Origin: Aquipseudomonas alcaligenes
GTDB taxonomy: Bacteria > Pseudomonadota > Gammaproteobacteria > Pseudomonadales > Pseudomonadaceae
Assembly: GCF_900156545.1 (NCBI RefSeq)
Contig: NZ_FTNW01000005.1
Span: 310,001-374,000, forward strand
Length of the DNA stretch: 64,000 bases
Direction: 5' to 3'
In this document: piece by piece, positions 56,309 to 64,000 of the stretch
Layout of the letters: each line of letters starts with the position of its first letter
Numbering within the stretch: position 1 is the first letter of the stretch
The notes under the pieces: model-generated
Told to the model about the DNA's origin: nothing
The model's database searches: none
Seen by the model: only the letters and a program-made list of their open reading frames with translations
Made by a program: the position numbers and the translations under genes

Positions 56309-57541
56309 CTACGCCTGCTGTGCGCTTTCCTTGTAGTGCCTGAGGGCTTGCAGGCGTTCGCCCTTGAGCGCTTCGCCCAGCTCTGCACCCTTCAGGCCGC
56401 GCTCCAGCAGGGGCTGTACGTGCACCGCACGAGCTGCCTGCATGGCACCGCGTAGGTACTCGGCCTGCGGGTAGGCGCGTTCCTCCAGGCCCAGACGGCC
56501 ACGCGCGTCCATTTCGCAGGCGGCGATGAATTCCTCGAAACGTTGTGGTCGGCGATAGACGTCGAAGCTTTGCAGCAACTCCAGCAGGCTATTGGCGCGC
56601 AGCTCCAGGGCACGGTGGCCGTGGGTGTGGTACTCGCCGACCAGCAGCGCCAGTTCGGCGCAATCGCGCGGTGCCTTGCAGCGCTGGTTGACCGCGTCGA
56701 TCAGCTTGAGCCCGCGATGTTCATGGGCGATATGGCGTGGCCATTCGGCCGGCGGCGTACGGCCCTTGCCCAGGTCATGCAGCAGGCAGGCCCAGCGCAC
56801 GCTCAGCGGCTGTTCATGCCGGGCGCACTGCTGCAGCACCATCAGGCAGTGCACGCCGGTGTCCACCTCGGGGTGATGGGCTGCCGTCTGCGGGATGCCG
56901 AACAGGGCATCCAGTTCCGGCAGCAGCTCGGCCAGAGCGCCGCAGTCGCGCAGCACCTGGATGAAGACATCGGGGCGCGGCTCCATCAGCGCGCGGGAAA
57001 TTTCCTTCCAGCTGCGTTCCGCGGTGAGCGCGCGCAGTTCGCCGGATTCGGCGAGCTGACGCATCAGCGCCAGGGTTTCCGGCGCCACGCTGAAGCCCAG
57101 CGGCGCGTAGCGCGCGGCGAAGCGGGCGACACGCAGCACGCGCAGCGGGTCCTCGGCGAAGGCCGGGGAGACATGGCGCAGGAGGCGCGCCTGGAGGTCG
57201 CGCTGGCCGCCGTAGGGGTCGGTGACATGGCCCTGGTCGTCCTCGGCCATGGCATTGATGGTCAGGTCGCGGCGGATCAGGTCTTCTTCCAGGGTGACGT
57301 CCGGGCTGGCGTGAAAGGTGAAGCCGCCATACCCCTGGCCGGATTTGCGCTCGGTGCGGGCGAGGGCGTATTCCTCGCCGCTGTCGGGATGCAGAAAGAC
57401 CGGGAAGTCCGCGCCCACCGGGCGAAAGCCGCGGGCCTGCATGGCTTCGGCGCTGGCGCCGACCACCACCCAGTCGATATCGCTGACGGGCCGGCCGAGC
57501 AGGCGGTCGCGCACGGCGCCGCCGACTTTGTAGATCTGCAT
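56309..57541 (-). CDS. cca: Multifunctional CCA-adding enzyme (tRNA nucleotidyltransferase)
   Basis: 410 residues from ATG 57541; the open frame continues upstream but the family start is [16 protein letters not shown]. Nucleotidyltransferase motifs GGAVRD and [17 protein letters not shown], and an HD domain (CLLHDLGKG, about 225-340) that gives phosphatase activity in the long class. Adds or repairs 3'-CCA on tRNA. Convergent with folK. Confidence 0.96.
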   Translation of the reverse strand: MQIYKVGGAVRDRLLGRPVSDIDWVVVGASAEAMQARGFRPVGADFPVFLHPDSGEEYALARTERKSGQGYGGFTFHASPDVTLEEDLIRRDLTINAMAEDDQGHVTDPYGGQRDLQARLLRHVSPAFAEDPLRVLRVARFAARYAPLGFSVAPETLALMRQLAESGELRALTAERSWKEISRALMEPRPDVFIQVLRDCGALAELLPELDALFGIPQTAAHHPEVDTGVHCLMVLQQCARHEQPLSVRWACLLHDLGKGRTPPAEWPRHIAHEHRGLKLIDAVNQRCKAPRDCAELALLVGEYHTHGHRALELRANSLLELLQSFDVYRRPQRFEEFIAACEMDARGRLGLEERAYPQAEYLRGAMQAARAVHVQPLLERGLKGAELGEALKGERLQALRHYKESAQQA

Positions 57542-57575
57542 GAATGAAGTCCTCCGTTGCCGCGGAGGATAAGCG

Positions 57576-57595
57576 AAAAGCGCCGGGCGAGGCGC
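57576..57595 (-). terminator. Hairpin after spoVR
   Basis: On the minus strand GCGCC (57595-57591), loop TCGCCC, GGCGC (57584-57580) followed by TTTT. Short stem, 12 bases beyond the spoVR stop and ahead of cca. Confidence 0.55.
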
Positions 57596-57606
57596 CCATC
57601 CGGATG

Positions 57607-59163
57607 TCAGATGGGCGGAATCACCAGGTCCAGGCGCGGATAGTCGTTGTCCTCGCTGTGCTCGCTGCGCGGTGGTACGTGTTGTACGCCGACGATCTGA
57701 TCGCCGCGCAGGCTCTCCAGGTGGATGTCGAAGCCCCACAGGCGGTGCAGGTGCTTGAGCACTTCCTGGGTCGAGTCGCCCAGCGGTTTGCGATCGTGCT
57801 GGAAGTGGCGCAGGGTCAGGGAGCGATCACCGCGGCGATCCACGCTCCAGATCTGCACGTTGGGCTCGCGGTTGCCCAGGTTGTACTGCGCCGCCAGGGT
57901 CTCGCGGATCTGCCGGTAGCCGGGCTCGTCGTGGATGGCGGGGATCAGCAGGTCGTCCTTCTGGTCGTCGTCGAGCACGCTGAACAGCTTGAGGTCGCGG
58001 ATCACCTTGGGCGAGAGGAACTGCAGGATGAAACTCTCGTCCTTGAAGTTGGCCATGGCGAACTTGAGGGTGCTCAGCCAGTCGCTGCCGGCGATGTCCG
58101 GGAACCAGCGCTTGTCCTCCTCGGTGGGGTGTTCGCACATGCGGCGCAGGTCGCTGTAGATGGCGAAGCCCAGGGTGTAGGGGTTGATGCCGCTGTAGTA
58201 GGGGCTGTCGAAGCCGGGCTGGTAGATGACTCCGGTGTGCGACTGCAGGAACTCCATCATGAAGCCTTCGGTGACCAGGCCCTCGTCGTACAGGTCGTTC
58301 ATCAGGGTGTAGTGCCAGAAGGTCGCCCAGCCCTCGTTCATCACCTGGGTCTGGCGCTGCGGGTAGAAGTACTGGGCGATCTTGCGCACGATGCGGATCA
58401 CCTCGCGCTGCCAGGGCTCCAGCAGCGGCGCGTGCTTCTCCAGGAAGTACAGGATGTTTTCCTGCGGTTCGGCCGGCCAGCGCTTGCTGTCCTGGTCGTG
58501 GCCCTTGCTGGCGCTCTTGGGGATGGTGCGCCAGAGATCATTGATCTGCTTCTGCAGGTGCTCCTCGCGCTCCTTCTGGCGGCGCCGCTCTTCTTCGGCG
58601 GAGATCGGGTAGGGGCGCTTGTAGCGGTCCACGCCGTAGTTCATCAGGGCGTGGCAGGAGTCGAGCAGCTCTTCCACGGCGTCGATGCCGTGGCGCTCCT
58701 CGCACTGCATGATGTACTGCTTGGCGAACACCAGGTAGTCGATGATCGAGCTGGCGTCAGTCCAGGTGCGGAACAGGTAGTTGCCCTTGAAGAAGCTGTT
58801 GTGGCCGTAGCAGGCATGGGCGATCACCAGGGCCTGCATGCACATGGTGTTCTCTTCCATCAGGTAGGCGATGCACGGATCGGAGTTGATCACGATCTCG
58901 TAGGCTAGGCCCATCTGCCCGCGCGAGTAGCCCTTCTCGGTGGCCAGGAAGTGCTTGCCGTAGGACCAGTGGTGGTAACCCAGCGGCATGCCGACCGAGG
59001 CGTAGGCGTCCATCATCTGCTCCGCGGTGATCACCTCGATCTGGTTGGGGTAGGTGTCCAGCGCATAGCGCTCGGCGATGCGCGCGATCTCCTTGTCGTA
59101 CTGGCGGATCAGGTCGAAGGTCCATTCCGAGCCGGTGGAGAGGGGCTGGCGTCTGGCGCTCAT
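57607..59163 (-). CDS. SpoVR family protein
   Basis: 518 residues. Matches the YcgB/SpoVR family throughout: [45 protein letters not shown], and [10 protein letters not shown], a conserved His/Glu-rich stretch. Function is not settled; named for spore cortex formation in Bacillus. Comes after yeaH with 10 bases between, in the prkA-yeaH-spoVR group that is stationary-phase induced in enteric bacteria. Confidence 0.95.
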   Translation of the reverse strand: MSARRQPLSTGSEWTFDLIRQYDKEIARIAERYALDTYPNQIEVITAEQMMDAYASVGMPLGYHHWSYGKHFLATEKGYSRGQMGLAYEIVINSDPCIAYLMEENTMCMQALVIAHACYGHNSFFKGNYLFRTWTDASSIIDYLVFAKQYIMQCEERHGIDAVEELLDSCHALMNYGVDRYKRPYPISAEEERRRQKEREEHLQKQINDLWRTIPKSASKGHDQDSKRWPAEPQENILYFLEKHAPLLEPWQREVIRIVRKIAQYFYPQRQTQVMNEGWATFWHYTLMNDLYDEGLVTEGFMMEFLQSHTGVIYQPGFDSPYYSGINPYTLGFAIYSDLRRMCEHPTEEDKRWFPDIAGSDWLSTLKFAMANFKDESFILQFLSPKVIRDLKLFSVLDDDQKDDLLIPAIHDEPGYRQIRETLAAQYNLGNREPNVQIWSVDRRGDRSLTLRHFQHDRKPLGDSTQEVLKHLHRLWGFDIHLESLRGDQIVGVQHVPPRSEHSEDNDYPRLDLVIPPI

Positions 59164-59173
59164 GGGGCGTTCC

Positions 59174-60445
59174 TCAGGTGACCATGCGGCGCTGGAACAG
59201 CTCGCGGAACACCGGGTAGATGTCGGCGGCGGAAACCAGCTGCTGCTGGGCGAAGGAGGAGGGGAAGGTCTCGCTGACCTGTTCGTACTCGTACCACAGC
59301 GCCTGATGCTCGCGCGGGGTGATCTCGACGTAGGTGAAGTACTGCATGAACGGCATGATCTGGTTGATCAGGATGTCGCGGCAGACCGGCGAGTCGTCGT
59401 TCCAGTTGTCGCCGTCCGAGGCCTGGGCGCCGTAGATGTTCCATTCGTTGACCGGGTAGCGCTCGGCCATGATCTCCTGCATCAGCTTGAGCGCGCTGGA
59501 GACGATGGTGCCGCCGGTCTCGCGGGAGTAGAAGAACTCCTCTTCGTCGACCTCTTTGGCGCTGGTGTGGTGGCGGATGAACACCACTTCGATGCGTTCG
59601 TAGTTCCGCTTGAGGAACAGGTAGAGCAGGATGAAGAAGCGCTTGGCGATATCCTTGGTGGCCTGGGTCATGGAGCCGGAAACGTCCATCAGGCAGAACA
59701 TCACCGCCTTGGAGCTGGGGTTGGGCTGCTTCACCAGCAGGTTGTACTTGAGGTCGAAGGTGTCGAGGAACGGCACGCGATGGATGCGCGCGCTCAGGCG
59801 CTCGATCTCCGCTTCCACCGTCTGAATGTCGCCGAAGTTGTCCGGCTCCTCGCGGCGCAGGCGCTCCAGCTCGGCCTTGGCCTCGCGCAGCTTGGCGCGG
59901 CTGGAGCCGGACAGGGCGATGCGCCGGGCATGGGCCGAACGTAGGGTGCGCACGATGTTGATGCGCGAAGGGTTGCCCTCGTTGCTGATGCCGGCACGCA
60001 CTGTCTTGAAGGTGTCGGTGCCGGTCAGGTGGCGCTTGATCAGGTTGGGCAGCTCCAGATCCTCGAACATGAAGTCGAGGAATTCCTCCTGGGTGATCTG
60101 GAACACGAACTCGTCCATGCCTTCGCCGGAGTTGCTCGCCTTGCCGGAACCCCGGCCACCGCCACCACCTTGCGGGCGTTGCACATGGTCGCCGGCGTTG
60201 AACTCCTTGTTGCCGGGATGGACGACGGTCTGCCGTCCGCCACGGCCGTGATGCAATACCGGCTCGTCGATGTCGCGGCCGGGAATGCTGATCTGCTCGC
60301 CGTGCTCCATGTCGGTGATGGAGCGCCGGCTGACCGCCTCCTCGACGGCCTTCTTGATGTGCTCACGGTAGCGCCGCAGGAAGCGCTGGCGGTTTACCGT
60401 GCTCTTGTTCTTGCCGTTCAGGCGCCGGTCGATCACGTAACTCAT
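59174..60445 (-). CDS. yeaH: DUF444 family protein YeaH
   Basis: 423 residues. Arg/Lys-rich start ([20 protein letters not shown]), Gly-rich segment (GGGGRGSGK, about 94-103), then a von Willebrand A-like part with MIDAS motif [10 protein letters not shown] (about 248-257). Partner of the serine kinase PrkA (YeaG) and SpoVR in a conserved three-gene unit. No direct function known. Confidence 0.95.
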   Translation of the reverse strand: MSYVIDRRLNGKNKSTVNRQRFLRRYREHIKKAVEEAVSRRSITDMEHGEQISIPGRDIDEPVLHHGRGGRQTVVHPGNKEFNAGDHVQRPQGGGGGRGSGKASNSGEGMDEFVFQITQEEFLDFMFEDLELPNLIKRHLTGTDTFKTVRAGISNEGNPSRINIVRTLRSAHARRIALSGSSRAKLREAKAELERLRREEPDNFGDIQTVEAEIERLSARIHRVPFLDTFDLKYNLLVKQPNPSSKAVMFCLMDVSGSMTQATKDIAKRFFILLYLFLKRNYERIEVVFIRHHTSAKEVDEEEFFYSRETGGTIVSSALKLMQEIMAERYPVNEWNIYGAQASDGDNWNDDSPVCRDILINQIMPFMQYFTYVEITPREHQALWYEYEQVSETFPSSFAQQQLVSAADIYPVFRELFQRRMVT

Positions 60446-60527
60446 GACTTCTCCTTAGAACCTGCCTGGGCTGCGTGCCGTTTGGCCGGTTCATGGCACA
60501 CGCGCCCTTGCGAGCGCGCGGCGACCG

Positions 60528-60550
60528 GCGCCGCGGTCTTGCCGCGACGC
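60528..60550 (-). terminator. Hairpin between prkA and yeaH
   Basis: GCGCCGCGG (60528-60536), loop TCTTG, CCGCGACGC (60542-60550): 9-bp stem with one G-T pair in the 115-base gap between prkA and yeaH. No T run; may tune read-through or mRNA processing. Confidence 0.45.
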
Positions 60551-60560
60551 CGATGGCAGA

Positions 60561-62483
60561 CTACTGCGACTTGCGCACCCGCAGATACCATTCCGACAGC
60601 AGGCGCACCTGCTTCTCGGTGTAGCCGCGCTCGACCATGCGTTTGACGAAGTCGTTGTGCTTCTGCTGATCCTCCTTGCTGGCCTTGGCGTTGAAGCTGA
60701 TGACCGGCAGCAGGTCCTCGGTGTTGGAGAACATCTTCTTCTCGATGACCACCCGCAGCTTCTCGTAGCTGAGCCAGGTGGGGTTCTTGCCATTGTTGTT
60801 GGCCCGGGCGCGCAGCACGAAGTTGACGATCTCGTTGCGGAAGTCCTTCGGGTTGCTGATGCCGGCCGGTTTCTCGATCTTCTCCAGCTCCTCGTTGAGG
60901 GCCACGCGGTTGAGGATCTCGCCGGTCTCCGGATCGCGGTATTCCTGATCCTGAATCCAGAAGTCGGCGTACAGCACATAGCGGTCGAAGATGTTCTGCC
61001 CGTACTCGCTGTAGGACTCCAGATAGGCGGTCTGGATTTCCTTGCCGATGAACTCGATGTAGCGCGGCGCCAGGTATTCCTTGATGTAGCGCAGGTAGCG
61101 CTCGCGCATCTCGGCGGGGAACTGCTCCTGCTCGATCTGCTGTTCCAGCACGTACAACAGGTGCACGGGGTTGGCGGCGATCTCGTGCGGATCGAAGTTG
61201 AACACCTTGGAAAGGATCTTGAAGGCGAAGCGGGTCGACAGGCCGTTCATGCCCTCGTCGACGCCCGCGCTGTCGCGGTATTCCTGGATCGACTTGGCCT
61301 TGGGATCGGTGTCCTTGAGGTTCTCGCCGTCGTAGACACGCATCTTCGAGTAGATGTTGGAGTTCTCCGGCTCCTTCAGGCGGCTCAGCACGGAGAACTG
61401 CGCGAGCATCTTCAGGGTGTCCGGCGCGCAGTGGGCGTTGGCCAGCGAGCTGTTGATCAGCAGCTTGTCGTAGATGCGCACCTCGTCGGTGACGCGCAGG
61501 CAGTAGGGCACCTTGACGATGTAGATACGGTCGATGAAGGCTTCGTTGTTCTTGTTGTTGCGGAAGCTGTGCCACTCCGACTCGTTGGAGTGGGCCAGGA
61601 TGATGCCGCTGTAGGGCAGGCCGCCAAGGCCCTCGGTACTGTTGTAGTTGCCCTCCTGGGTGGCCGTCAGCAGCGGGTGCAGCACCTTGATCGGTGCCTT
61701 GAACATCTCGACGAACTCCATCAGGCCCTGGTTGGCCCGGCACAGTGCGCCCGAGTAGCTGTAGGCGTCGGCGTCGTTCTGCGGGTACTCCTCAAGCTTG
61801 CGGATATCCACCTTGCCGACCAGTGCGGAGATGTCCTGGTTGTTCTCGTCGCCCGGCTCGGTCTTGGCGATGGCGATCTGGTTTAGGATCGAGGGGTGCA
61901 GCTTGACCACGCGGAACTTGCTGATGTCGCCGCCGAATTCGTTGAGGCGCTTGGTCGCCCAGGGCGACATGATCGAGCGCAGGTAGCGCTGCGGGATGCC
62001 GTACTCCTCTTCGAGGATCTTGCCGTCCTCGTCGGCGTTGAAGAGGCCGAGCGGCGACTCGAACACCGGCGAGCCCTTGATGGCATAGAAGGGGATGTGT
62101 TCCATCAGCTGCTTGAGCTTCTCGGCCAGCGAGGACTTGCCGCCGCCCACCGGACCCAGCAGATAGAGGATCTGCTTCTTCTCCTCCAGGCCTTGGGCGG
62201 CATGGCGGAAGTAGGAGACGATCTGGTCGATGCACTCTTCCATGCCGTGGAAGTCGGCGAAGGCGGGATAACGGCGGATCACCTTGTTGGAGAAGATCCG
62301 CGACAGCCGTGGGTCGGCCGAGGTGTCGAGCAGCTCGGGCGAACCTATGGCCATCAGCATGCGTTCGGCTGCGGTGGCATAGGCGCTGCGGTCGGTCTTG
62401 CACAGCTCCAGATATTCCTGCAGGGAATATTCTTCCTGCCGAGTCGCCTCGAAACGTTGCTGGAAGTGGCTGAATATACTCAT
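60561..62483 (-). CDS. prkA: Serine protein kinase PrkA (YeaG)
   Basis: 640 residues from ATG 62483; the open frame goes on upstream but MSIFSHFQQRFEATRQEEYSL is the family start. AAA-type N-domain with Walker A GPVGGGKSSLAEKL (about 108-121), KPLHP and DE-rich middle, and a PrkA C-domain (about 400-640) weakly like protein kinases. Stress and stationary-phase role. First gene of the prkA-yeaH-spoVR group. Confidence 0.96.
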   Translation of the reverse strand: MSIFSHFQQRFEATRQEEYSLQEYLELCKTDRSAYATAAERMLMAIGSPELLDTSADPRLSRIFSNKVIRRYPAFADFHGMEECIDQIVSYFRHAAQGLEEKKQILYLLGPVGGGKSSLAEKLKQLMEHIPFYAIKGSPVFESPLGLFNADEDGKILEEEYGIPQRYLRSIMSPWATKRLNEFGGDISKFRVVKLHPSILNQIAIAKTEPGDENNQDISALVGKVDIRKLEEYPQNDADAYSYSGALCRANQGLMEFVEMFKAPIKVLHPLLTATQEGNYNSTEGLGGLPYSGIILAHSNESEWHSFRNNKNNEAFIDRIYIVKVPYCLRVTDEVRIYDKLLINSSLANAHCAPDTLKMLAQFSVLSRLKEPENSNIYSKMRVYDGENLKDTDPKAKSIQEYRDSAGVDEGMNGLSTRFAFKILSKVFNFDPHEIAANPVHLLYVLEQQIEQEQFPAEMRERYLRYIKEYLAPRYIEFIGKEIQTAYLESYSEYGQNIFDRYVLYADFWIQDQEYRDPETGEILNRVALNEELEKIEKPAGISNPKDFRNEIVNFVLRARANNNGKNPTWLSYEKLRVVIEKKMFSNTEDLLPVISFNAKASKEDQQKHNDFVKRMVERGYTEKQVRLLSEWYLRVRKSQ

Positions 62484-62642
62484 GACTGCACCTCGCTCGC
62501 TTGCGTGGAGCCGGCGCGGGGCATTCGGGCGGGTGCGCGGGAGGACGGCGGGTCGGCCGTTGAACATCCCCCTGAACACGACAAAGACGCTACCGATGGC
62601 CCGGAACCGGTGTGCCGGCTCTCCCTTCTGGATGGCCTCGTC

Positions 62643-62672
62643 CTAAGCGTAGTTCGGTTTCGCCGGCGTCAA
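62643..62672 (-). promoter_or_regulatory. Sigma-S-like promoter of prkA-yeaH-spoVR
   Basis: On the minus strand CTACGCTTAG (62652-62643) closely matches the sigma-S -10 consensus (KCTAYRCTTAA). TTGACG lies upstream at 62672-62667, 15 bases from TACGCT. The predicted 5' leader of about 150 bases runs to the prkA start. Sigma-S control is known for this gene set in E. coli; here it is inferred from the motif. Confidence 0.6.
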
Positions 62673-62722
62673 GTGTGGCGAGAGGGTGACAAGGTGTTGC
62701 CGTTCGTCGGCAGGCTACGGCT

Positions 62723-62752
62723 GGCGCGGCTTTGCGCCGCGCCGGATTTTTT
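62723..62752 (+). terminator. Plus-strand intrinsic terminator with no plus-strand gene before it
   Basis: GGCGCGGC (62723-62730), loop TTTGC, GCCGCGCC (62736-62743), then GGATTTTTT (ends 62752, inside the glpE stop codon). On the plus strand this looks like a complete terminator, although glpE and prkA are both on the minus strand. The 240 bases before it (62484-62722) hold no protein gene. On the minus strand the hairpin directly follows glpE but has no T run after it. Confidence 0.55.
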
Positions 62753-63080
62753 ATTCGAGTTCGCTGCGCGACACCTGATCCGGGTATTGGCTGCGCCACA
62801 GCTCGAAGCCGCCATCCAGGCTGTAGACCTCGGCAAAGCCCTGGTGCGCCAGGTAGGCGGCGGCGCTCTGGCTGGAGTTGCCGTGGTAGCAGGTGACGAT
62901 CAGCGGGTGATCGAAGTCGGCCTTGGCGATGAAGTCCGCCAGGCTGTGGTTGTCGAGATGGCTGGAGCCACTGATATGGCCGTTGGCGAAGCTCTGCGGG
63001 TCGCGAATATCCACGACCACGGCACCCTGCTCGCGCAGGGCCTGGGCCTGTTCCGGGGCAATGCGTTTGAATTCGCTCAT
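62751..63080 (-). CDS. glpE: Thiosulfate sulfurtransferase GlpE
   Basis: 109 residues from ATG 63080. Single rhodanese domain with catalytic Cys in [13 protein letters not shown] (about residue 64), unlike the rhodanese near 669. [22 protein letters not shown] is typical. Start overlaps the apaH stop by four bases, so it is translated in the apaG-apaH-glpE group. Confidence 0.95.
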   Translation of the reverse strand: MSEFKRIAPEQAQALREQGAVVVDIRDPQSFANGHISGSSHLDNHSLADFIAKADFDHPLIVTCYHGNSSQSAAAYLAHQGFAEVYSLDGGFELWRSQYPDQVSRSELE

Positions 63081-63901
63081 CGGGCGATCTCCTTGCAGTC
63101 GCAGCGGTGTTTCTCGCCGCTGTCGATATTCATCAGGGTCATGGCGCCGCCCCACACGCAGCCGCTGTCCAGGGCGTGCAGGCCGGGTTCGTCGCACTGG
63201 CCTTCCAGCGCTGCCCAATGGCCGAAGATGATCTTCTGCCCGCGGGTCTTGCGCGAGGGCCAGCTGAACCAGGGGGCATAGCCAGGCGGGGCAGTGCCAA
63301 CGCCTTCCTTGCTCTTCAGATCGAGGGTGCCGTTCTCGGTGCAGAAGCGCATGCGCGTGAAGTAGTTGGTGATCACCCGCAGGCGGGTGACACCGTGCAG
63401 GTCGCCGTCCCAGCAGGCCGGTTCGTTGCCGTACATGCCGTCGAGGAACAGCGGCAGGCGGGCGTCGTCGCGCAGTGCTTCCTCGACTTCGGCGGCGCGC
63501 TTGAGCGCCTTCTTCAGCGTCCACTGCGGCGCGATGCCGGCATGCACCAGGGCAATGTCGCGCTGCTCGTCGTAGTGCATCAGCTTCTGCTGGCGCAGCC
63601 ATTCGAGCAGGTCGGCGCGGTCCGGCGCGTCGAGGATTTCCTGCAGGGTGTCGTGCTTCTTCAGCCGCTCGACATTGTGCGCCGCCGCCAGCAGGTGCAG
63701 GTCGTGGTTGCCCAGCACGCAGACCAGTGCCTCGCGCATGGCGAACAGAAAGCGCAGGGTTTCCAGCGACTGTGGGCCACGGTTGACCAGGTCGCCGACC
63801 AGCCAGAGTTTGTCCTGTGCCGGGTCGAAGGCTACGCGTTCGAGCAGGCACTGCAGTGGCTGCAGGCAGCCTTGCAGGTCGCCGACGGCATAGGTCGCCA
63901 T
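63077..63901 (-). CDS. apaH: Diadenosine tetraphosphatase, symmetrical
   Basis: 274 residues. Metallophosphatase that splits Ap4A to two ADP. Metal motifs [18 protein letters not shown] and HAG are present; [11 protein letters not shown] is the family start. Its start overlaps the apaG stop by one base. Ap4A hydrolases of this family also remove Np4 caps from RNA. Confidence 0.97.
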   Translation of the reverse strand: MATYAVGDLQGCLQPLQCLLERVAFDPAQDKLWLVGDLVNRGPQSLETLRFLFAMREALVCVLGNHDLHLLAAAHNVERLKKHDTLQEILDAPDRADLLEWLRQQKLMHYDEQRDIALVHAGIAPQWTLKKALKRAAEVEEALRDDARLPLFLDGMYGNEPACWDGDLHGVTRLRVITNYFTRMRFCTENGTLDLKSKEGVGTAPPGYAPWFSWPSRKTRGQKIIFGHWAALEGQCDEPGLHALDSGCVWGGAMTLMNIDSGEKHRCDCKEIAR

Positions 63902-64000
63902 CAGTGCAGGGCCCCCGGTACGGCCAGGCGGAAGGGCGCGATGGTCGCGTCGAAGCGTTTGCCATCGTCGGCGAGCATCTGGTAGCTGCCGTGCATGTTG
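63901..64000 (-). CDS. apaG: ApaG, C-terminal part (cut by window edge)
   Basis: Only the last 32 codons are visible, ending [20 protein letters not shown] and then [19 protein letters not shown] is the diagnostic ApaG end motif. Fibronectin-III-like fold, function not settled. Upstream of and coupled to apaH. Confidence 0.93.
   Translation of the reverse strand, partial: NMHGSYQMLADDGKRFDATIAPFRLAVPGALH

Noticed and set aside
56281..56315. Possible REP element after folK
   Set aside because: Contains GGATGCAATCGCG and CGGGCTACG, similar to pieces of the repeat at 10604, but the dyad is broken and too short to call.

Overview
The window is chromosomal DNA of a Pseudomonas species. GC content is high and codon use is GC-rich. 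Both ends match gene orders I know from Pseudomonas: gpmI / rhodanese-grxC-secB / trmL at the left, creB-creC-creD in the middle, and tRNA(CAU) - RmcA-type GGDEF/EAL protein - rpoD - dnaG - rpsU / tsaD - plsY - folB - folK - cca - spoVR - yeaH - prkA - glpE - apaH - apaG at the right. I cannot name the species. There are no insertion sequences, phage genes, CRISPR arrays or rRNA genes; the only RNA gene seen is one tRNA.

Left block (1-2353): housekeeping genes for glycolysis, redox, protein export and tRNA modification. From 2456 to 19998 there is a complete, colinear locus for a mannose-sensitive haemagglutinin (MSHA) type IV pilus: mshI, a PilN-like gene, mshJ-N, mshE, mshG, mshF, mshB, mshA, mshC, mshD, mshO, mshP and a 1436-residue mshQ. 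Most genes overlap by 1-8 bases, so this looks like one or two long transcripts. The run is broken only by a hairpin/REP-type repeat between mshE and mshG, and it ends in a strong terminator. No mshH is present. MshE carries an N-terminal MshEN-type c-di-GMP binding domain.

Middle block (20-32 kb): a lone periplasmic solute-binding protein, a REC-REC-GGDEF cyclase, dbpA, an acyltransferase, an HD-GYP phosphodiesterase, the creBC two-component system, a CBS-domain protein, and creD with a row of cre-tag-like repeats in front of it. creD is followed by four small, overlapping, mostly membrane-protein genes. A GST and an FMN reductase close the block.

Accessory block (32.8-45.2 kb): an unknown secreted two-domain protein, an isolated glycosyltransferase/cupin pair, a LysR-controlled polyamine unit (binding protein plus agmatinase), a LysR/alkylsulfatase divergent pair, and a 994-residue serralysin-family RTX protease whose C-terminal half contains exact 471-base repeat units. 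No type I secretion genes for it are in the window.

Right block (45.3-64 kb): conserved core genes. Promoter-like sites stand out for the tRNA (overlapping the 3' end of the RmcA gene), rpsU, rpoD and, with a sigma-S-like -10, prkA-yeaH-spoVR. Four c-di-GMP proteins (cyclase, HD-GYP, RmcA-like dual protein, and the effector MshE) lie within 50 kb, suggesting but not proving a link between c-di-GMP and MSHA pilus activity.
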